A DNA stretch of 64,000 bases from Talinum fruticosum (taxonomy: Eukaryota > Streptophyta > Magnoliopsida > Caryophyllales > Talinaceae), in NCBI GenBank assembly GCA_021018815.1, contig JAITYX010000016.1:2920001-2984000 (forward strand), in the 5' to 3' direction. The notes below the pieces were generated by a model. That model made no database searches. It had not been told where the DNA came from and saw only the letters and a program-made list of their open reading frames with translations. Both the position numbers and the translations under genes were made by a program. Positions 11,873 through 24,540 of this stretch are shown one piece after another. How positions within the stretch are numbered: position 1 is the first letter of the stretch; each line of letters starts with the position of its first letter.

Positions 11873-13950
11873 TCAAGAGATGCACCTTGGGAAGAAAGTT
11901 TGACCTACATATCCTCCTGACATAGCTCTTCTCACATTAGACTCAAACATCTTCGGGTTATCCCTTAACACTGCTGCCGCATCATGATTTAGAGGGTCTT
12001 CATAATTTGGTTGCTGGGAAAAGAAAAAAGAATATGTTAATAAATAGAAAGCATTGATCAAGTCACAATAATTTTGCAAAATCAAGGGAAGTTTTAACAA
12101 CCGTAAAGAGGTGAAACAACCCGTAGATGACAGTGTTTATGTTCAGAACAGGTTTCCAGTCTTCTCTTAGAATGTTAAGACAAACATTCCCTTCCAAATC
12201 AATGTTGGGATGGTACACCTGCCGGACACACGCAAAGTGAGAGATAGCTCAACGAAAACAAAAGTTTGACACAAGGATTTTTCATTTTTTTTTGGGGGAG
12301 AAGGCCAATGCATCCTTCTTACCTTTGTCTTGCACTTGACCTTAGGTGGCTCGTGAGGATAGACGGAGGGAACTTGGAAGGAGAAGACAAATGTTCCACC
12401 ACTGAAATAAAATGCATCAATATAATAACCCCACAACAAAATAAACACAAGTTACAGAACAGTATGCTTTTCACAAGAATGCCAAGGATGTAACATTTAT
12501 TTTTTACTTTTAAGACATTAAGGACCCTGCAAGGGTAGAGGGGGTTTACCAGGCTATGTTTTATATCCATATATCTGGGACCCCCAAATCAAACCCAAGG
12601 TGTCCACCAGGGAACATGCTTTTTTGCCAGAAAGGCACAAACCTCAACAGCATAAAACTTCTCATCCTAGAATGATAAACTATATGTATAGAAATCTAGA
12701 TTGCCCCAGACCTTGTCTAAGACCAATTGCACAGGGAACAGTTTGCATATTGAAACAGTATTTTGATAAAAGAGTACACTTACACATAAAATCCCTCATC
12801 TGGACGAATGGTGACTTCAAAGTTCATTAGATCATCCTTGCCATTGGGAAATGATATGTTACAAGACTTTGGCAGGTTCAGTTCGTTGATATCTACAAGG
12901 GAAATAAAGGAAAAGTATGAGTATCTTATTTTTAAGCACAATAACAGAACTCTTGCAAAAACATCAATTTCTCAAAGCAGATTCAAAGCCTTTATGCATC
13001 ACGTACATTAACACAGAACAAGCCCATAAATCTAAAGGTGTCTAATAGAAAGTTTAATTCACCAATGATTGATGATATTGCATATCTTCCCTAAATCAAA
13101 AAGCGCTTTAAAAACATTGTGCTAGCAAAAATTTTGAGGTCTCTGGGGAAGTTTCAGAGTACACAGTACAATAGAGGAGAAAATGCCAAGAGCTCCGCCG
13201 CCCTAACTGACAAGTGATAACACCACCTTAGACGACCAAAGGGGAAAATAAACCTGTATCCTAGAAACAAGGACCCAATCTCTTTGTACACAAGTATCGC
13301 CTTTTTTTAATAAGCCTCCGCAAACAAGCACTAACAGTTTTAACATACATGTATCGACATGGAGTAATTAACAGCTAGAAGTCGAGAAAAACTTCAGCAG
13401 TTTATGAAGCTAGAACAACCAGTTATCAATGACAAAAAACAAATGACCTATTACATTACAAAATTAAGAATCAATCTAAGAAACACGGAACCTTGTTTTT
13501 CTAAAAATTTTCTAAACACTATGCAACAGTTCATATGTGATTATGATACAAGATATGATGATTTTTCCCTATTTGTCTTTCAAACACCTGGGGTATTTTA
13601 ACACCGACAGCGTACGGAGTTTGAACTGAAGACACTAGGCCCCAGAATCACTAGGCCAATACCCCGAAATCCAAATCCAAACCTTATCGCCGAGTCCCAC
13701 CTAAGTAGTGCCAGGGGGTCCAAAGTGGAAGCCTTATCCTTGAATGATAGAGAGGTTGGTTCCTTTGGACACTATATCACTAAGCCAATACCTCATAAAA
13801 AAATTTTAAAAATCATCTAAGAAATTGCTCTTCAGCAATACCTTTATGAAGACGCAATTCTCCAGCTGTTTGCTTCTTGACAGGCGTCTTTCCATTAACA
13901 TTTTCTGCTGTTTCCCTCTGTTTTGCTTTTACCTTAAACAAATTAATCAT
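11873..13950 (-). CDS. RCE1: NEDD8-conjugating enzyme E2 (RCE1/UBC12), complete
   Basis: Five coding exons, read downward: 13950-13842, 12892-12784, 12401-12323, 12218-12102 and 12013-11873. They sum to 555 nt, giving 184 residues, the length I recall for plant RCE1. The N-terminus [11 protein letters not shown]...[12 protein letters not shown] is the UBC12-specific extension that docks on the E1. The UBC core follows, with [19 protein letters not shown] placing the thioester cysteine at about residue 112, and [20 protein letters not shown] near the end. The enzyme takes NEDD8/RUB from the AXR1-ECR1 E1 and passes it to cullins, activating SCF-type ubiquitin ligases, including those of auxin signalling. 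A Gln sits where I recall Glu just after the last junction ([12 protein letters not shown]). All splice phases agree, and no lesion was found. Confidence 0.95.
13588..13795 (-). mobile_element. SINE-like, tRNA-derived repeat with two heads
   Basis: On the minus strand, GGTATTGGCTTAGTGA (near 13795) and GGTATTGGCCTAGTGATTC (near 13664) are two copies of a tRNA-like A-box region. The second is followed about 30 nt later by a B-box-like AGTTCAAACTCC. The arrangement suggests two partial SINE heads in tandem inside an RCE1 intron. Family not recognised. Confidence 0.45.
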
Positions 13951-15400
13951 CTTCCCTAAAGATGAAAGAAAAAAGTTAAACACAAAATTCAAGGCAACAT
14001 GAGTAATGAAGCACCAATCTGAGCACCATACTGTGCACAATAACAATTATGACTCATATTAGGGTTTATATTTACATCAGCACATCCCTGAAAATGTGAT
14101 ATCAAGGACCATCACCCAAAAATTACACATACATGCAGGTTCACATAATACTTTAAGAGATCTTTGATACTATAAAATTTTCTTTCCCACATGGATTGTC
14201 TGCCCAAAAGATACTGATATTCTAATTATGTAATGAAGAACAGTCAAGCATATTGCAGCTAACGCAACCACATTAAATACATTACATTGGTAAGATTGAA
14301 ATTTCTTATTGAGGCCCTGTTCCATTTAGTTGTAAGATAGTTGTAAAGTTAGTTCTTAAAAGTTGTAAGGAGCTATAAGATAAAGCTAAATGGAACGGAT
14401 CCTGAGTCCCTAAACCTACAAATGTGCACGGTGCAACTCGGTGCAGTCTTAAAAGTGAAACCAGATGAAACAATAAAACTATGCTCTTGTATTTCACAAA
14501 CCAGATCAAACCATTTAGCAATCAATGTGGACCTCAAGCAGACCACATTTCTGGGGTTTGAACTGTTTCGTTTATAATTTATCATGCGCTAGTTCATCCC
14601 AATCACTAGACAACACAAAAACAGACAACAATCACAATTTAATTAGCCTTCTTAAATACGGTAAATTAACATATTACACAAAAAAAGTAGTATAGCAGCA
14701 TCATTACAAGCTAATAAACATCCTATCACAAACCAATCACAGTCTCTAAATCTAACCAACAGGTAAATTAAAGTTTTTCAACTTCAAGAAAACCCCAAAC
14801 AGAGCTTTTTTCCATCTCCAATGTTCTTCATTGAGAAGAACTAGGAAGATCATCACCTAAAAGAAACAAAATTAAAGCCCTACAAGAGGATACACAAGAA
14901 GCATTACTGGACCCATAATTGGAAACTTCAAAACCCTAAATTATCAGGAACCTTAAATCAGCTAACAGCTGCCGAATTCCAAAACCCGAAAACCATCAGA
15001 TCCAGATTACCCAAAATTACCACACAAACTGCAAAATCATAGAACCCTAGAAGTCAGAGAAAACCACACAAAATTAACCCCCAAACGTGTAGAAAACTTG
15101 GAATTTGACGATCAAAATGCTAAATTTGGGAAGGGTAGGGCCCGATTAATCAAAATCTAACTAACTTGAATCTAATCAAGATTCGTTCGTTCAGAGTTCC
15201 AAACGCAACAGTGATCCGATAAAACCATTCATTTGAAATCAAAGAAGAAAAGATTTAACTCAAAATTTCGATCGGGTAGAAGATTACAAAGAAGAATAAA
15301 GTGAGATAGAACATGGGAAGCAACGATACCGTTGGAGGGTCGAGACTAGCTCGTCTATGGCAGAAGGGCTGCTTTGCTTTGTCTTCCAGCTAGAGAGAGA
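13951..15400 (-). other. RCE1 5' leader and probable leader intron
   Basis: A TTTAG|G acceptor lies just upstream of the ATG (intron side at 13956-13957). A plausible leader exon sits at about 15330-15400, where the minus strand shows a donor-like CAACG|GTATCG and a CT-rich tract (GA-rich on plus, 15388-15440). The intervening DNA is AT-rich intron carrying a short MITE. Exact transcript start is unknown. Confidence 0.45.
14312..14405. mobile_element. Short MITE in RCE1 leader intron
   Basis: The ends are inverted copies: GTTCCATTTAG at the left and CTAAATGGAAC at the right match perfectly over 11 bp, with an outer AGGCCCT/AGGATCC that is partly conserved. The 94-bp interior is rich in AGTTGTAA. 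Similar interior sequence appears near 63750-63870 and a half copy near 45760, so a family is present locally. Target duplication is not clear. Confidence 0.5.
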
Positions 15401-15440
15401 AAGAGAGAGAGTAGAGAGTCAAGAGAGACACAAAGGCAGG

Positions 15441-16795
15441 AGAGAATAAAGGGGAATTTTACGGGCGGGTTTATATATGGACCGGGTTTGGAATCAGCCG
15501 TCCCATGGCCCATTGGCTTTTCGCGTAAGTTCGGTAGAACGAAGTGTTTGAATAACGGATAATTATTTAGGTAATTAATAACTGTTAGATTTTAATTGTT
15601 AGTGAATAACTGTTGAATTGAGCTATTAACTATGTTTGGTAAATTTAGTGGTTGAATTATTTGATTATTATAAATTGAAGGATATAGATAATTTGCCAAA
15701 TATAAATCAATAAATGAATGTTTTTATAAAAAATATGAAACGTTACTTTTAAATGTGAAAAGTTAATCTTCCTATCTTTTTATAAACGTTATAAGTTATT
15801 GTAAATGCTAGTTGAATTGAAATACTACCTTACCAAACTTTAATATTTGGTTGGTTAGTGTTTTAACCTGGGTAAAAACGTTAAAAGTTACTCTAAATAC
15901 TCGTCGTTGAACAGGACTTTTACTTTTGGATCGAAAAGAGAAGAGTTGTATTTTTTTATTCGATAAAAAATGAAAAATGCAACTCCATCTTTTAATTGTT
16001 GATTAACCATGAAAACAGACATGCAAACTACTCATTCATTTTGATTCTAAATCATCTCATAGCAAGCGAACTATCACTCGAATGGTGACAAATTATTCTT
16101 TAATTTTCACTTATAAATGCATCTCCACAGGCCTAAAACCCTTTCTTTTTTTCTTTTTTTACAGAGAAGTCATATAGAACAATACAATATAATAGGGATT
16201 CAAATTTGAGACTTAATGTACTCTCACAAATCAACTCCGTCATTCCCTTTGACTACTTCACCTATTCCTTCATCTTAGCACACTTGTTGAGCCTCCACAT
16301 TCCTCGATAAAATGCTTATCATCGTTGTAACTAAAACTAGGGCTACCAAAAAATATGGCTTCATCTTTTAATCTATTATTATTGTTATTATTATTATTTT
16401 CTTTGATGGATTGTTATTATATATAAACCCGTGAAATAAGAAAGTCAGCAGAAAATTCAAATAAAGCACAAGGGAAGAGGCTGACTTTAGCAAGCTTTCT
16501 TTCTCTTCTTTATCTTTTGGCTGAGGAACAAGTACAAAAATTTGTTTAGATAAAATTTAAACCTAAATTATTAACATAAATTTAAAGGATTTTTCAATTA
16601 GGTTACTAAACTTTTACATAATGATGGATTTTTTTTTTTGGGTGCAAGATGAATAAACATATTTGGTAATTAATACAATGAAAACAATTTCTCTAACTTG
16701 ATGAACCATGTCATCCAAATTCGAGAAATGTACACTTTTCTTCATTTGTAAAAAGAGACAAGTTAGACAAAAAATATTCTAAACTTGAATCTCAT
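15441..16795. other. AT-rich intergenic DNA
   Basis: I see no gene here. There is a T11-GGG homopolymer at about 16630 and short ATT triplet repeats near 16380. Confidence 0.5.
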
Positions 16796-16805
16796 TAATG
16801 TCCAC

Positions 16806-17402
16806 TAGGGGTGTGCAGAAAAATCGAAACCGAAAAATCGATCCGAAAAATCGAAAAACAATCCAAAAAATCGGTTAACCGAATAAATTTTTAAAGAAAA
16901 TCGGTTCGGTTAACCGAACCGAATTTTTTTCGGTTCACGGATCGGTTACGGATCGGAATTTGAAAAATTCGGTTAAGCGGCTCTTAACCGAACCGATTTT
17001 TTTTAAAAAATCATAGTTATATAATCTAAAAGTTGTTTTATGGGATTGAAAAAATTATGTTTTGCTAGCCAAAAACTCTCTTTTGTTGTATTTTACTTTT
17101 GTTATTTTTTTTAAAAAAATCATAGGTATATAATCTAAAAGTTGTTTTATGGGATTGAAAAAATTATGTTTTGTTAGCCAAAAACTCTCTTTTGTTGTAT
17201 TTTACTTTTGTTAGTTAGAAACTTGTATTTTGTTGTATTTTATTTTCGTTTTATTTCATAAGTTATGTTTCAAATAACAGTTAACCGCTAAACCGAACCG
17301 AAAAATCGGTTAACCGAAAAATCGGATCGGTTACGGATCGGATTTTTAACTATCCGAAAATTCGGTTAACCGAAAGTGCAGTTAATCAATTTTGCACACC
17401 CT
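16806..17402. mobile_element. 597-bp TIR element with 9-10 bp target duplication
   Basis: AATGTCCAC occurs immediately outside both ends (16797-16805 and 17403-17411; a 10-bp TAATGTCCAC can also be read). The termini are inverted: AGGGGTGTGCA at left and TGCACACCCT at right. Both ends are filled with short permutations of CGGTTAACCGA and AAAATCGG that can form many hairpins. The target-duplication length is that of Mutator-like elements, so a non-autonomous MULE-type MITE is the best guess. There is no coding capacity. Confidence 0.65.
17001..17217. repeat. Two tandem copies of about 110 bp inside the TIR element
   Basis: The block running from TTTAAAAAATCATAG to TTTTACTTTTGTTA occurs twice in a row (about 17001-17108 and 17109-17217) with only a few differences. 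The high similarity indicates a recent internal duplication. Confidence 0.8.
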
Positions 17403-17499
17403 AATGTCCACCCATTAATTTTCCAAAACTTTGGCTATCAAATTTTTAGATAAAATATAAATAAAATAATCTTATATTTTGTTATCATTTTGTTCAATC

Positions 17500-20400
17500 T
17501 TCAGTGAGGGACATTAATGAGTTGGTTTTTACAAATACTGTAGGTGTCGCTTCGTCTAAATTTTATTCGAAAATAATGTTGTCTTTTAGAAGCTTAGCCC
17601 TTCTTCAGCACAAAACAAACAATTGTAAAAGAATATTCGAAAATAATGGGAGTAAGAGGAGGGACTTCAAGTTGGAGAACTCTTGGCTAATTGAACCTGG
17701 CTGTAAGGAAATTATTACCACTACATGGGAACGAGAAAACCATGATGGCCCGTGGATAAATTTGGAGTTGAAAATTGCCGGTTGCTCAAGGGATCTAATG
17801 ATCCAGAGTAGGGAGGTGGTGGGTGAAGTCCAGAATAGTATTAAAAATTGGAAGCTCAACTTCACAAGGAGCGTGCTATTAAAAAAGAGTTGAGCTTCAA
17901 GAGGATATCAGAAAGCTACGGAAGAAAGAGGAAATTTATTGGGTTCAAAGAGCAAAGGCAGATTTTATGAAACATGGTGACACAAATACTAGATGGTTCC
18001 ATGCACGAGCTAGTATGAGATGCTCCACAAATTCTATAACCAAGCTAGAAGATGACCAAGGGGGTATGGTGGAGGATGAAGAGGGGATCCAACGGATCAT
18101 TACTGAGTATTTCTCAAAGCTTTTTACTATTGCTAACCCTAATAATTTCGATATGGTCTTTAATCATGTGAAACTGAGAGTTACGGAGGACATGACCTTG
18201 TTTCTTTGCAAGGACTATATCGAGGCTGAAGTGCTCGAAGCATTGAAGATGATACACCCAAACGAAGCTTGGGCCGTATGGTCTAAATCCATGTTTCTTT
18301 CAACAATTTTGGGACTTTGTAGGGAAGGATGTAACCAAGGTTGTGTTGGATGTCCTTGGTGGTGGAGCAATGCCGGATGGACTCAATCACACCAATGTGG
18401 TGTTAATTCTGAAAGTTGATAAACCCATCAAAATGGTGGATTTCCGCCCAATAAGTTATATAATGTGGTGTACAAACTCATAACCAAAGTGATTGCAAAT
18501 CGATTGAAGATTATCTTGCCTCATATCATTTCGAGACACAGAGTGCATTTATTCTGGGAAGATTAATCACTTATAATATTCTCATCTCCTACGAAATTTT
18601 TCATTCCATGCATTCTTACTATGCTAGGAATGGATCGATGTCTATCAAATTGGATATGATTAAGGCGTATGATCGAGTGGAGTGGGTTTTCTTGAGGCGT
18701 ATTCTCCTTAGACTGGGCTTTAACGAAAGTTGGACAAATCTGATTATGAGCTGTGTAGAAACACCAGCGATGTCCTTTGTGATAAATGGCACACTTAAGG
18801 GTTTTGTTCACCCGTCACGGGGCCTTCGTCGAGGCGATCCAATATCGCCATATCTTTTCCCGATCATAATGGAGGGTCTTATTGGGTCGTTAAAAAGGCA
18901 GAGACAGATGGTCGACTTTTTGGGCATTCTATTTGTGAAGGAGCGCCAATTGTTTCCCACCTACTTTTTACGGATGACTCGGTTTTTTCGTAAGGCAACT
19001 ACGACACACGCTTTGGTGATCAAAGAGATCCCGAGTTACTACAAGGCTGCCTCGGGACAACAGATAAATCTTGGTAAGTCTAATATTGTTTTTGCTAAAG
19101 GAGTGTCGCAAACTAGGCGAGATAAGATTATAAGAGTCTTCGATATAAGAGAGGTGTTGGCCTAGGAGAAATACCTACCTACTTTTGTGGGTCGTTCGAA
19201 GAAGAAAGTGCTTATTATCATGGGTCGGGAGGGAAATGCTAGTAAAAGCCGTGGCTCAGGTAATCCCAACTTACTTTATGAGTATTTTTAAGTTCCCAAA
19301 AGATCTTTGTCTCTCTATCCAGTCTATCATTAACAAGTTTTGGTAGGGTTATGGAGGTAATAAGCGTAAAATCCATTGAGTTAATAGTTCTAAGTTGTGT
19401 GATAAAAAGGAGGATGATGGGACTGGGTTTAGAGATTTGGAAGCTTTCAATGACGCGTTATTAGCTAAGCAAATCTAGTGCCTTATGAAACACCCCATCT
19501 CTTCACGCTATTACCCTAAGAGAGATATTATTTCGGCACCTCTGGGAAACAAACCGAGTTATACCTGAAGAAGTCTGTGGGGGCAAGGCGGATCGTCGGC
19601 TATGGTTCTCGGTAGGTGGTGGGTAATGGCCTAAACATTAACGCCTAGAAGTCTAGCTAGATCCCTAGATCTTTATCTTTTAATGTTATCACACCAGAAA
19701 AGGAGGACCTTTCCAGTATTTGTGTTGCAGATCTAATTGACAAAGACAGAGGGGAGTGGCATAGAGAGCTCATCAACGATATCTTTTTGCCATGTGATGC
19801 TGAAATCATTCTTCAAATGCCCCTGTGTCTAACATGGCCACAGGATCAAGTGTCTTGGTTTTATACTAGCAACCAGGGACTATCAATAAAGTCGTCTTAT
19901 CATGTTGCCCAGGACCCTGAAAAAGCAAGAATTGGCGTTAAGTAGCAATGGAGGAGGTTCACAAGTGTGGAAAATCATTTGGCAACTGAACGTTCCACCA
20001 AGAATTCGGGTATTTGCATGGAGAGCAGTTGTTCATGCTCTTCCTTCTAAGGTAAATATCGCTCCCCGAATACCAAACTTCAGTATGCGTTGTGAAATCT
20101 GTGGAGCCATGGAGGAATCGGACATTCATGTACTATTTGTTTGTCCTTTAGCGTGTGAAATTTGGGCAGGGAGTGACTTTGATGATTCTTTGTGGGATGG
20201 AAAGGGTTATTCTGTGGCTGATTGTATAACAAAAGTTAAAGATAAGCTGAACCGGGCTGAACTAGGGAACTTTATTGCTGTCCTTTGGGAGGTGTGGAAT
20301 GCCCGAAATAGGTTTATTTTTGGTAAAAAGAACAGAAGATGGGGGATTTGGGTAGAAAATCCATTAAGTTGGTTACAGATTATAGAGAAATTCAAGAGCA

Positions 20401-20935
20401 AATGAACTCGAAAGCCAGCCCCGGAATTTCTCCAAAGTGTGATTCTCCTCCATTGGTGAGAATGGCTGGGGTTGGGGGTTTGTGACAAGGGATTGCTTAG
20501 GGGATGCGATTCTCCAAGGTGTGAAACAAGGGTTGGAATTTCAAAGTGCCGAGGTGGAAAAGGTTAGGGCATGCTTATTTACTATTCAATATGCTCAAGA
20601 ACGGGGTTTGATTACCTAATTGTTGAGGGCGATTGCAAAAATCTTATCCACAAGCTCCAACATAGAATCATTACTAATAATGCTCTTGGTCTTTTTGTTT
20701 AAGCTATTTTAAACTTTATTGAGTCTTTAAATTTTGTGTCTTTGTCTTTTGTTAAACGGGAAGGGAATTCGATAACTCATGTTTTAGCCTATCTCAAACC
20801 TTTCGATTTATAGGAAAGGACTTGGATGGAAGAGGGACCAGATAATGTCTACAATTTGGTGTCGAAAGATATGTGTAAGTTTATTGACAATTCAATAATA
20901 TAGGCCTTTTCGTGGTTTCAAAAAAAAAAAAAAAG
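17500..20935 (+). mobile_element. Decayed LINE (L1-type non-LTR retrotransposon), 5' truncated
   Basis: A broken ORF2 can be followed in order. An endonuclease tail (FKLENSWLIEPG) comes first, then a linker with WVQRAKADFMKHGDTNTRWF, the usual stretch before plant LINE reverse transcriptases. Reverse transcriptase follows (LDMIKAYDRVEW at about 18650, GLRRGDPISPYLF at about 18820). The zinc-finger RVT domain reads WKIIWQLNVPPRIRVFAWRA with C-x2-C...H-x4-C at 19960-20160. Last is an RNase H-like segment up to about 20870. The catalytic YADD box appears as FTDD near 18970, beyond a frameshift. Stops and frameshifts are frequent, and an A15 tail ends it at about 20935. Target duplication could not be identified. 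Confidence 0.88.
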
Positions 20936-21046
20936 AATATTTGGATGGAAATAATATGAACTTTGGGGGTATTGACAAAAAATGATACAATTTTTTTTTC
21001 TTGGTTATGAACAGAACGAACTTTAACACTATTTAATGATATCGAA

Positions 21047-21336
21047 CACAACCGAGTTTTGGAGTCGGACTCGTCGAAAACCGACGTTTCAAATGAAGCC
21101 GACAAGTGTACGACGGAGCCAAAATTTTGACCTTGGATTTTGACTTAGTTTAATCATTTAATGGCCACAAAAGCAACTTGTAAAATTTTAACACAAGTAA
21201 TATCTCTCCTTGTGGCCGTTGAACAATTAAGCTAACTTAAAATCCAAGGTCAAAATTTTGACTTTGTTCGTACACACGTGAGCTTCACTTAATATGTCAA
21301 CTTCAGACGAGCCTCAACCTCCAAAACTCGGTTGTG
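21047..21336. repeat. Foldback palindrome
   Basis: Outer arms CACAACCGAGTTTTGGAG (21047) and its exact reverse complement (21319-21336) enclose inner arms of about 50 bp (21119-21168 and 21212-21262) sharing CAAAATTTTGACCTTGGATTTT. The loop is about 43 bp. The transcript of either strand could fold into a long hairpin. Confidence 0.75.
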
Positions 21337-21399
21337 TTACTGTTCGGTCCAAATATTACGTCATTTATACCCTTATTTACTTAATTTTTGACATATAAA

Positions 21400-22725
21400 A
21401 TAATATAATTTTAGAATTTTTACTTGTTTTTTTTACTTTTGTAGATAATAAATCAAATCGAGACAATAGCAAAAAGTTTAAGCTAAAAAAGGAGCAAAAC
21501 GAGGAAGATAATGGTGTGCACAGGCAGCGAGTGCAACTTCGCATAGCCGTGCGAAGTCGCATGGGTACCGAGTGCGGAACTTGCACAACTGTGCAAACCG
21601 ACCGAAACTTTCAAAACCCGCACGGTCGTGCAACTTCATTGTTTCGATTTTTCTCGGTTTTACAGGTTATAAAAGGACACTTTTGGCTCTAATTTAAGAG
21701 CTCGGTTTTTAGGAATTTTAGGGACCTCTTAGGGTTCTTTCTTAACCAAAATAAAACCGCATTAGGGGGAGATTAGTGTAGAGTTTTGTACAAGATTTTA
21801 GATTCAAGTCTTCAATTTTAATTCAAGCATAAGTTTCCTCTTTCTCTCTTCTTCTTTACTTCTAGTTTAATACTTTGATAGCTCAATTTAGTTTCAAGAT
21901 TCAATTTTTATTAGTCTAGATGTTAATTATAATTAGATTGATTGCTTGTTTTCATGCTTGAGTTTAATTATCTAGTTTATATTCTTGTTCAAGTCGGTTT
22001 ATGTTAGTTTGTTCTTTAGTGTAGTTTTTATGTTTATTTCATGTTTTTATGACAATTAGTTGTTAAAGTTGATTGCTTTGATTGTGATTAGCCTCCCTAA
22101 AGGCTAATTAATCTCGTTTAGGCCTTAACCAACTAGTTTATGCTTGTTATTTGGGATTGTTTCTCATGTCCACCACGTGTTCGATGAAATGATTAAAAGG
22201 GATTTTCATCTTGATTTTTGGGTGATTGGTCTATCACTGAAAGGTGGAACCAATTTACTAGCATGGGTATAGAGGATAGTATGGATTTTGGTATGAAAAT
22301 AACCCGAATCCTAACTAAGTTCATAGGTTGCTACTCTTGTAGTCTTATTGGGCTAACCCCACGAAAATAGGTGGTTAGAACGATTAGATTAGCTCATGAC
22401 CCTCGAAAGTGTGGTTTGAGTGGCCTTTGATGGTGCAACTGACCACTCCTAAATGCTTGCATAGACTTGGTTAAGTTTTAGGCTTGTCTTGATTAGTTAG
22501 TTTATTAAGTGGTAAAATCACAACCCGAGCATCCTTGTATTGCTTTCTAGGATTGTATTAGTCATCATATCTCTCAGCTCCGCTAATTCGCCTAGACAGA
22601 AAGTTTAAGGTAGGTTTAATATTTGAAACACAACTCCCTTTGGACACGACCCGTGCTTGCTAGGCTAGTTACAACTACGTCGTGCACTTGCAGCAATAAA
22701 TTTTAAGATTAAATTTTTCCTAACA
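21400..22725. other. Noncoding repeat-like filler, possibly an LTR relic
   Basis: There are no open frames of note. The stretch ending near 22690 (CCCTTTGGACACGACCCGTG followed by TGCACTTGCAGC) resembles, from memory, LTR-proximal sequence of plant Ty3 elements. TG...CA ends, a primer-binding site and a second LTR were not found, so the class is unproven. Confidence 0.3.
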
Positions 22726-22834
22726 GCTATGATATTGTTAAATAGTATTAAAGTTCATGTCGTTCACGACTAAGAAAAACATCGTATTATTTTTTGTTTA
22801 TACCCTCAAAATTCGTATTGTTTCCGTCCAAAAA

Positions 22835-24480
22835 TCATTAGATATTGAATTTAGGCATATATCTAAATGATTGAACTTTCGCTTGCCTTAAATGGCTAAA
22901 AAATCTTGAAAATGAAGCTCCCAAATTCTGTTATAAGAACAACCGTCATGACAAATTTCTCAAACAAATTGGAATAAAGGGCAGTCCTTAATTTGCAAGT
23001 AATCCCATGAAATGAGATTTTGGGTTCTAGAGGGAGACCGTGACAAAGCACGTGGTCCTTACATTTTACGGGATATATTTATGTTATTTTTCTTTATTCA
23101 GTAGTATATTTAAATAAAATTAGGCTTGTTGACGTGGCGTAGAATATTGAAAAATCTCCTTCAGTTGGCAACCAATTATAACCAGACACGTTTTTTATTT
23201 GATCGTTCATCCCCAAAAAGAAAAAAAGAAAAGAAATGCAGTGATAAAAATAAATGATAAAAGTATATGATAATAGGCCGGTGAAATTTTAGCCCGAAAT
23301 AAAAGGTGGGCCACAGCAAATGGACCGTCCTTACCGTTACACGGTTTTACAGTTGTATTACTTCTTAAAGTTCAACTGGTTAGGCTTAGCTAGCAAGCCT
23401 CTTCACCACAACTGTGTTTTTATCTTTTACCCCTTTCATAAAAAATAAATTTAAATTTATAAATCTACAAAAATATGTAGTGCATATTTTAGAATGACTT
23501 TACCATATCTATAAATACTTTCAATTTTATACTATTTAATTCCTTTATTTTTTAATATTCATCCGATGCACTTCGATCTATAAATATTGTAAGACTTGAC
23601 ATTAGTAGTTGAAGCCTGTAAATAGCCCAAACAAAATCCACTTCGGTCTTACGAGGAACAAATGGAACTCATAAAATAAAGTACCTTTGTCAAAAATTAT
23701 GTCCACATATTCTCGAGTAGATCTTCAAGCGTGCTTAATAAGTTTACCTCGTATGTCTAGCAAAATTAAGCATGTATTTTATTAGCGTTATACAAATTTA
23801 GCAATAGGGACAATGTGCCGAAAAACATTAACTTAAGTGGCATAAAAATCATTTTCCTTTATGTAAATAGATTATAAGACCGATTACACAGACAATCAAA
23901 CATTTAAATAATTTAAATTCATACGGGTTATAAGCACTCCTTATTCCTTACTATACCACGAAGCCCTATTAATTTCCTATCATAAGTCTCCAATGTAGTA
24001 GGATCCTTACGTAACAAAATTTTTGAAAAAAAAAAACAAATGAAAAGATTATAAAGTATGCGTGCATGTCTTAGGACGTTCTCACAACTATGACATTTTT
24101 TTTATACTTTTGGAAAAACTTAAATGTGCAACCATAAATTTCTATCATTTTTTCTTTTGAGACTTTTGTAGAGTGAGGAAAACGTGATAAAAATGTTATC
24201 TATAATCTCAGTTTTAGTTATTTAAGTTGGTTGAATAATGTACATAATTTAATCATTTCATACGATAACTTCTTAACATATTTTTCTGAGTGTTTACTAT
24301 ATTTAGAAAATGAAAGGTCAGCTTACGTATTAATACCAACCAAAACAAAATAGTTACACAGTTATCTGAAAATTAACAGTAAATCTTATGTTGTAAGCTT
24401 ATTATATACATCACCTTTATTTCCTTTTTTTTTTTTTTTTGGTGTTTAAAACCATACAAAGAAAGAGTGAAAAAAAGTTA
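22835..24480. other. Intergenic DNA
   Basis: AT-rich with no coding frames and no named repeat recognised. It ends with a T16-GG homopolymer near 24425. Confidence 0.5.
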
Positions 24481-24540
24481 AAATGGGTAGAATTATAATT
24501 ATGCCTTGCTTTCCAAGTTTCCACTTTTGTTTCGAAAAAC

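Larger units (their letters stand above)
20940..22834. mobile_element. 1.9-kb unit bounded by about 105-bp inverted repeats
   Basis: Left arm 20940-21043 and right arm 22730-22834 are reverse complements at roughly 80% by eye. Each starts near TTTGGAYGGAAAYAAT and ends near ACTATTTAAYRATAT. The interior carries a second, independent palindrome (21047-21336) and then about 1.3 kb of noncoding sequence. No transposase is seen. The left arm abuts the LINE poly(A) tail directly. It may be a non-autonomous DNA element or two inverted insertions of one repeat. Confidence 0.55.

Noticed and set aside
21400..22725. Full LTR retrotransposon
   Set aside because: No paired LTR, primer-binding site, polypurine tract or gag-pol; kept only as a possible relic.
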